Shown: positions 58,001-64,000 of the stretch, piece by piece
Layout of the letters: each line of letters begins with the position of its first letter
Position numbering within the stretch: position 1 is the first letter of the stretch
Origin: Onchocerca volvulus
Lineage: Eukaryota; Nematoda; Chromadorea; Rhabditida; Onchocercidae
Reading direction: 5' to 3'
Length of the DNA: 64,000 nt
Assembly: GCA_000499405.2 (NCBI GenBank)
Contig: HG738137.1
Span: 19,616,603-19,680,602, forward strand
Notes under the pieces: model-generated
What the model was told of the DNA's origin: nothing
What the model saw: the letters and a program-made list of their open reading frames with translations, nothing else
The model's database searches: none
Program-made: the position numbers and the translations under genes

Positions 58001-61000
58001 ATACAATCCAAGAAAGATTTGATATGATTAATCGAATAATCGATGCATAAAACATTCTCGAATTGTACTGCATAACGCATAGGTTGTTACAAATGATTAA
58101 CATTAATCAAATTTCCATAACACACAGTTTCTATTAACGTTGCAGCATAGCAACAAATGATTTAAGATTGAAATTCAGCCTACACAACTAGTTGCTATGT
58201 GCCGTCATCGGATACTAATGATGCATCGTTGCTTAAAACATCTTGCCGTGCAATAATCATTATTCAGTGCAATCTAATTAATTATATTCTTGAGGAATAG
58301 GCAGTACAGGTGGTTGGTGCAAATCAAATCATTCCTACATTTATTACATGAATATGTTGTACAATTGATTAAATTTCATCAGCATAACACCTAGTCCAAT
58401 AAATCCTTTAACTTGCTACTTGGCTTTTTGCAATTGCATTTGCATGGTGCATGCAAATCACACTTGAGCATTGCTAACATTCCTTCTCCTTTATACGGTC
58501 AAATAAGTGCATGTGCGACGAGTCAACAAGTAATTTTCAAGGTTTGCTGTAAATAATGTATGCTTTTAACAAATCAGATTTCAATGTTTCCTTCTAATCC
58601 TATCAGTATTTACGATATTTTCTACTTTAATATATACATATTTCACAAATTTTAATATGAATTACAGAGAAGTAGATATTTCTAAAGTACCATTAAGGCT
58701 TCTGATTATTTTAACTGAGAAGTTTGTCTAATGGGAGACAGATTATATGTAAGAAAGTTTCAGTTTATTCCTATTCCATTGTTGATTAATTGTTTACAAT
58801 TTTTATCTCGTAACTGCTCCAACTCCCATATTATTTACTGATTTTATTAAACTTCAGATCTCTTTACTAAACAATTCTTCGAATTCCTTGAATTATTTGA
58901 GAACTTTTGCAAGTTCCGGATTTTCATCTAATGAAAGAATAGGACGAATTATATAAGTAATATTTATATAAATCTTTCATAGAAAATTTTAATTAAATGG
59001 ACAACTGTTGCGAAAGCAGTGATTGGAATTTATTTCAACTTAATTGAAAGGAATTGGATGTTTAATTTTTATCATTGAAATTTATTAAAAAATAAATTTG
59101 TTTCACAAAAAAAGTTGGTTTAATGTTTTAATTAAATTGATGTCTGCGATTAATATCCAGGAAGTGTAATTGATATGAAAATTTTCCAGTCAAATTTTAG
59201 GTGTTTTTGTTATAAAATAAAAGTGATTATATAAGGATGAACAGAATCGAAAATATTTCAACCTGGTAAGCAATCTGTCAAACATATCAGCTCTGAAATT
59301 GGACAGTAAACAGTAATTACAGAATAAATTTGAGGCAATAAAATAAATTTCATCAATGAATAATTACAAGTTCCACATGCTTATAATAATAAACAAACAA
59401 TTTGTTTTACTTCGATTTAACAACATAATGTCTTCCCAAAAGTTATTGTCAAAACTTATAAATAAATGAAATGAAATGAATAATACTTATAAATATATTT
59501 AATCTTTGTTTTCTGACATTAAACTGATCGATTTACGGAAATTCTTTTAATTTTTAGTATTAGTAATATAATAAGTATTATAAGAATGTGATAGAATCGT
59601 GAAGATTTCTCTTCACTGGTATTTTAACTTGAAGCAATAGATATGATTAAAATGGTAACAGAGCATAATATATATAGCAATTGTTAATCAGTAATTCAAT
59701 GAATTATTTCTGATCAGTTTGTTTTCCTAAATTACCTCATTTTTTTAATATGCAATTTAAATTAATGATGAATTCAAGTTCTGATATGAAGCGTATCTTA
59801 CTGAAAAGTGGAGACAAATATAAAGGTTGAGATGATAACATTAGCATAAACGAATAAGAAGGATTTAATATTTGAGGAAAAAAATTCATCAATTAGCTTT
59901 GATTGCTAGTGATTTTCACAAATTTTTTGCTCCAATAAAATAAATCGACTGAATTTTTATTATTATTAACTTTTAAATATTTGATTTCCCACAAAAAACT
60001 ATTATATCAAAACTTGATGAAACTGACCATCTGAAGGCTAGGCCTTAATGAGAGGTAATTAATGATCCAGAACTTGAATTAGTATTTATGAGATAGAAAG
60101 TTTTAATCGTGAGGGAACAATCTAAATCAAAAACAACTGATTATTCAAATTCAGCTCTTACACGAATGATTTCTAAAATAAAATACAATATGGCTTTATT
60201 AGCCTTTTCCTTTTCAATAAAATTTTTTACAGACTGGCAAACATATTGGAAAATTTTAGAGACAGTTGGCAAACTAAAGTGGGATAAATATCCTTTGAAG
60301 GAAGATGACAATAATTCAGCATGTTCTGAAGAAGAAGCGGTATCGGATACGCTTACAAAGCGCATTATCAAGGTTTTCTATTTTCCTTTTTTCTAAAATT
60401 ATTTACATCATTCTGGGAATAATTTTCGGGAGATGAATAATGTAACGATGGAAATCATAATCGCAATAAAACCTGATTAATATTGCGCTATAAGATTATT
60501 CGCTTTTCAGCGACCATTGAAACACTAAATATTTCCGCAATTAGAGTCATTTTTTAAGAATGTTATGATATTGTTGTAACACTACCAAATCAGATGCTAT
60601 ATTTATTTTGATAATCACTAAATTTTGAACAGATTTTAGCTGATAAAAATCCTCGCACCTCATATTGGTCTCATTACGTTATTGCTAACGTATATCGCCA
60701 TCGGTGCTTCGATGTTCATGTGGTTAGAAGCCGACAACGAACTGCAGGTGTAGTTACTGAAGTTCTTTTATATCCTATTTATCAATTTATGATTGCTCTT
60801 TGAGTCGAAGGGAAGCAGAATGTAGGAAGTGCTTGTTACGATGACATCATCTTCAATTCACTGATGCAGGAAGAAGACTCAGTTATAAATTAATTTACAG
60901 AATCGTCGATCGAAATTGCAAAAAGTGTTGAAACTGTATAGTATGATTATCAACGAGACTATTAGCATTTGTATGCATGACGGCAATTCCACACAATCAT

Positions 61001-64000
61001 CGGTATGTGATACAAAGTTGACTTTACAGTTATGATATGGTTTAGTAAACATAAAATGGTTTGGGACACCCTGAACAACTGTATGCGTGAACTTGAATCT
61101 AATTCATCAGTATGTGGCGTATGGCATCTGAAGACAGTTATTTCTACCTTCAACGAAATGCAGGATTTTCTCAAATACTCTCTGATTAATATATCAGAAG
61201 AATATGGCAATTAAGAAAAAAGATGAATCAAATTTTAAATTGATTAAAATGGAAAGAGAAGTAGTGATTGGAGGAATTCTTTCTAAAAATCATTTTTGTT
61301 TACAGGAAAATCAAAGGTAAAGAAATAATGATAAAATAGAAAAATATGTTCATCTATACAACATGAACTTAAAGTTAGCACTTAGAGTTAAAATTTCTTA
61401 GTGATTTAAATTGGCATAAAAAATAAAAATATATTGGGACCAAAAAAAAGTTCATTTAAATGTCGCAATTACGATCGAAACCCGATATTTTGGAATCGTC
61501 GTAGGTTGAGCGCCGAATGCGTCCACTGTTATCAATCTTATCAAGTACGCACGAATATGACGATCGTTTCACGTTGAATGATCAATTATGGACTGATTCT
61601 GAAGAAGAACTTGTTACACGATGGTCATTTGCTGCTTCCGTATTATACGCTTTAACCGTCATCACATCTACTGGTTCGTTAGAATTACGATATTTTTTTT
61701 CTCAGATCCATATTCAAACTACATTTATAAAGTTGGTCAGCATAACAAAAGTTGTTTAGGTTTTTATTTTTCAGGATATGATCATGTAACACCAAATACT
61801 AATCCAGGTCGACTGTTCACGGTATTTTTTGGCCTTGTTGGTATACCTCTGATGTTTATCACTGCTGCTGATATCGGTAAATTTCTGTCAGAAATTGTAA
61901 TACGATCATATACCAAATTATTAGAACTAATTGAATGGATTGGTAGCGTAACAGATGCCATTCGTGATTATCTTAAGGATGACGACGATTCGATCGATTC
62001 CAGGTCAGACTTGTTTTATACGTTACTTCCCAGTCTTATATCATTGAATATAAAATCATTCTTCTCGAGTAACACAGTGCTGTAGCTTGTTTTTTGCTAC
62101 ATTTTCGAATTATTTAAAAGTATATTTTGCAAGAATCGTTGCTTTTATTATTAAAAGTTATCTCAAACTGTAGAAAAAGACGGCCGATTAGTGTAAAACA
62201 ACAGAGCGATGAATTAGCTGACGAAGATGAAGAAGAAGAACGAGTACAACTCCCGATTGCTTCTTACTTCGGATTGATCATCGGATACTGTGCCATTGGT
62301 AGTATGCTTTTCAATAGTTTTGAAAAGGGGCCTATATGGTGAGTGTGTGAATATCTCGCTTGTTCAAAATAAAATAAGTAAATATATAATGAATAAATGA
62401 CGTTATCATATCAATGCTATCATTGCTTTATGAAAAAGTAAAATCGTGAAATAAAGACGACAAACTCAGTCAAATTGCACAAACAATTCTTAGAATATTT
62501 CAAAATTGATGGAAATATCTTTTCGAAAAGCAGATGAACAACAATAAAAATGATAAGCACAAAAATATCATATCGAAACATCAAGTTTGCAAAAATGGAA
62601 ATTCGATTGTCGGATGTGAGACTTTAAGTTTAAATACTAAGTTGGATTAGTCATGAATTATTTTAACAGAAACAAAATTACGAATTAAAGACTTGTCTAA
62701 GAATCTTAAATCAGGTAAGGACATTTTATAGGTCATTTATGCACGGTGTGTTTTTCTCATTCAATACTATCACGACAATTGGTCTCGGGAATATTCATAT
62801 TAGAGATCAGTTGTATTTGGCTGTTAGTTATCTTTTTTTGAAATAGACATTTCGCCATTGAGATTTCTGAAATTGAAATTCTCTTATACCTTACTGAGGA
62901 AAATAATAATTGAAAATGAATAATAGACTAATTTGTTGATTTATCTATGCTGCAAAATCTGTGTCAAGTGAGCTACATTAAAATGCTTTTGAAACTGCTT
63001 TGATTTAAATTTATAGTATGAAAATTTTAGATAAAATAAAATCTTATTGCTTTAAAGAGTAATTTTTTGCTTAGAATCAAATTTGACATCATCATTCTTT
63101 ACAGTTAGTGATTACTTATGTTATAATCGGTTTGGCAGTGATAACAGCATCGTTAGATTTATGCAGCTCAACACTTAAACGAACATTCACCAAACTTCAT
63201 TATTTCGGTCGCAAGATTCGTGGAGCACGCCGTGGTTTTGCGAATGTCAGCGAAGATATCCGTGAAGCTATGAGGATTATTGCAGCTCTCAAAAAAACAA
63301 GGTGCAAAATATTATATAATATTTCTTATCAACATTTTGTTTCATATTGGCTGATACACTCTTATGCCTAACGGAATTCTTATTAAATTATAATTTATTT
63401 ACTTCATCAATGACTAACTAATTTGTCCGCTAAATATTTATGTGCTCGATTACTGTAGGAGATATTAATAGAACTTGATTCAATTTGGAGATAAGGAAAG
63501 AGAGAAAATAAAATTTGACAAATAATATTTATAATTTAATAATTATTCAGTACAATAATATAGATATGATTAGCAGTTCTATACATTTTGAAGACCACGA
63601 TCTTCCATTTCTATTTATTTTAGATGATCTACCATTTAGATTAACAATATAATAGGTGCTTCGGCATCGCTCTGTTAGTAAACGATTCGAGATTGAAGAA
63701 ACTGAAAACTGAAATATTCTTTAAACATATAGATATAAATGAGAAATAACAAACAGAAAAAAGATGCAATAAAATGAGAGGTTGAAGATTCCGCACAGCA
63801 CAATTTCTTGATTACTTAAGTTTCAGGCTTAAATTAAGATCTAAGTATTGGAGGGATAATCTGTCTTTCTGTCTTGTTATCATTATTAATCAAAAGTGAT
63901 TTTCTCGGAGCAAAGAAATATTAACTAAAGGATTTTGTTTACGGTATTTACTACAGGCCAAGCAAAGAGCGTATAACACTAGAAGATTTGAAACGATTTC
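49061..64000 (+). CDS. Two-pore-domain potassium channel, TWK family (3' end outside window)
   Basis: K2P leak channel of the plasma membrane. Exons: 49061-49187 (start MGSTGAGATYQAY), 54677-54859 (acceptor uncertain; could start at 54694), 60233-60372, 60640-60747, 60901-61002, 61505-61673, 61775-62003, 62174-62338, 62732-62822, 63105-63301 and 63957 to the edge, about 518 codons so far. Order: long Ser/Pro-rich cytosolic N-terminus, TM1 (LITLLLTYIAIGASMFMW), extracellular cap with an NET and an NST sequon, pore 1 (ALTVITSTGYDHVTP), TM2 (FFGLVGIPLMFITAADIG), acidic linker, TM3 (FGLIIGYCAIGSMLF), pore 2 (NTITTIGLGN), TM4 (YVIIGLAVITASLD), then a basic C-terminal domain. From 54859 onward all junctions are in phase. 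Filter 1 reads TGYD instead of TGYG. Introns 1 and 2 each exceed 5 kb. Confidence 0.88.
54440..54660. repeat. Trinucleotide-repeat block (GTT then GAT units) before channel exon 2
   Basis: Imperfect GTT/GTTGCT units pass into long GAT/AATGAT tracts, ending only about 20-30 bp from the exon 2 acceptor. All reading frames across it give homopolymer-like products, so it is not coding. Confidence 0.85.
58438..58458. promoter_or_regulatory. Dyad of POU octamer motifs in a channel intron
   Basis: ATTTGCATG and its exact reverse complement CATGCAAAT flank a 3-bp spacer. ATGCAAAT is the classical POU-homeodomain octamer. It lies in intron 2 of the TWK gene. Confidence 0.4.

Noticed and set aside
58146..58198. 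CATAGCAAC with inverted GTTGCTATG, considered as an RFX X-box
   Set aside because: Half-site spacing does not match the X-box consensus and the site is deep in an intron, so no call was made.

Overview
The window looks like nuclear DNA of a nematode, most likely a spirurid or filarial worm. It is strongly AT-rich, genes are cut into many short exons by small T-rich introns with TTTCAG or TTTTAG acceptors, several start codons sit just after a strong acceptor (as expected for spliced-leader trans-splicing), and the gene families fit: hnRNP A, nematode class 2 lipase, SYF1/XAB2, a divergent PP1, and a TWK potassium channel. No bacterial, viral or organellar gene block was recognised. Exon models below were joined by hand from splice signals and reading-frame phase.

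Layout. 1-6,715 (minus): two tandem paralogous hnRNP A-type RNA-binding protein genes with identical intron positions; the downstream copy runs off the left edge. 8,292-about 14,583 (minus): an unrecognised gene whose 3' exons chain in phase over nine exons; its 5' part contains a duplicated, stop-containing block. 15,380-17,347 (minus): a 175-residue protein with four membrane segments. 18,361-18,550 (minus): a possible tiny secreted peptide gene. 18.6-25.1 kb: gene-poor DNA with short repeats and a 488-bp element that has Helitron-like ends. 25,152-27,310 (plus): a secreted class 2 lipase. 27.3-30.9 kb: mostly repeats of the same Helitron-like family. 30,932-37,552 (plus): complete 21-exon syf-1/XAB2 spliceosome factor. 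38,194-42,323 (plus): a divergent PP1-type phosphatase. 42.3-49.0 kb: repeats and weak ORFs. 49,061-64,000+ (plus): a two-pore-domain (TWK) potassium channel with two introns over 5 kb, running off the right edge.

The genes are not an operon and share no pathway, apart from two RNA-processing loci (the hnRNP A pair and SYF1). The most unusual observations are: a GC-AG intron in one hnRNP copy where its twin has GT-AG, and a second GC-AG intron in the lipase; a duplicated exon edge inside syf-1 that acts as a stop-bearing decoy; an Asp in place of the second Gly in the first pore filter of the potassium channel; a PP1 lacking the normal SAPNYC motif; and a small Helitron-like repeat family including a head-to-tail junction.
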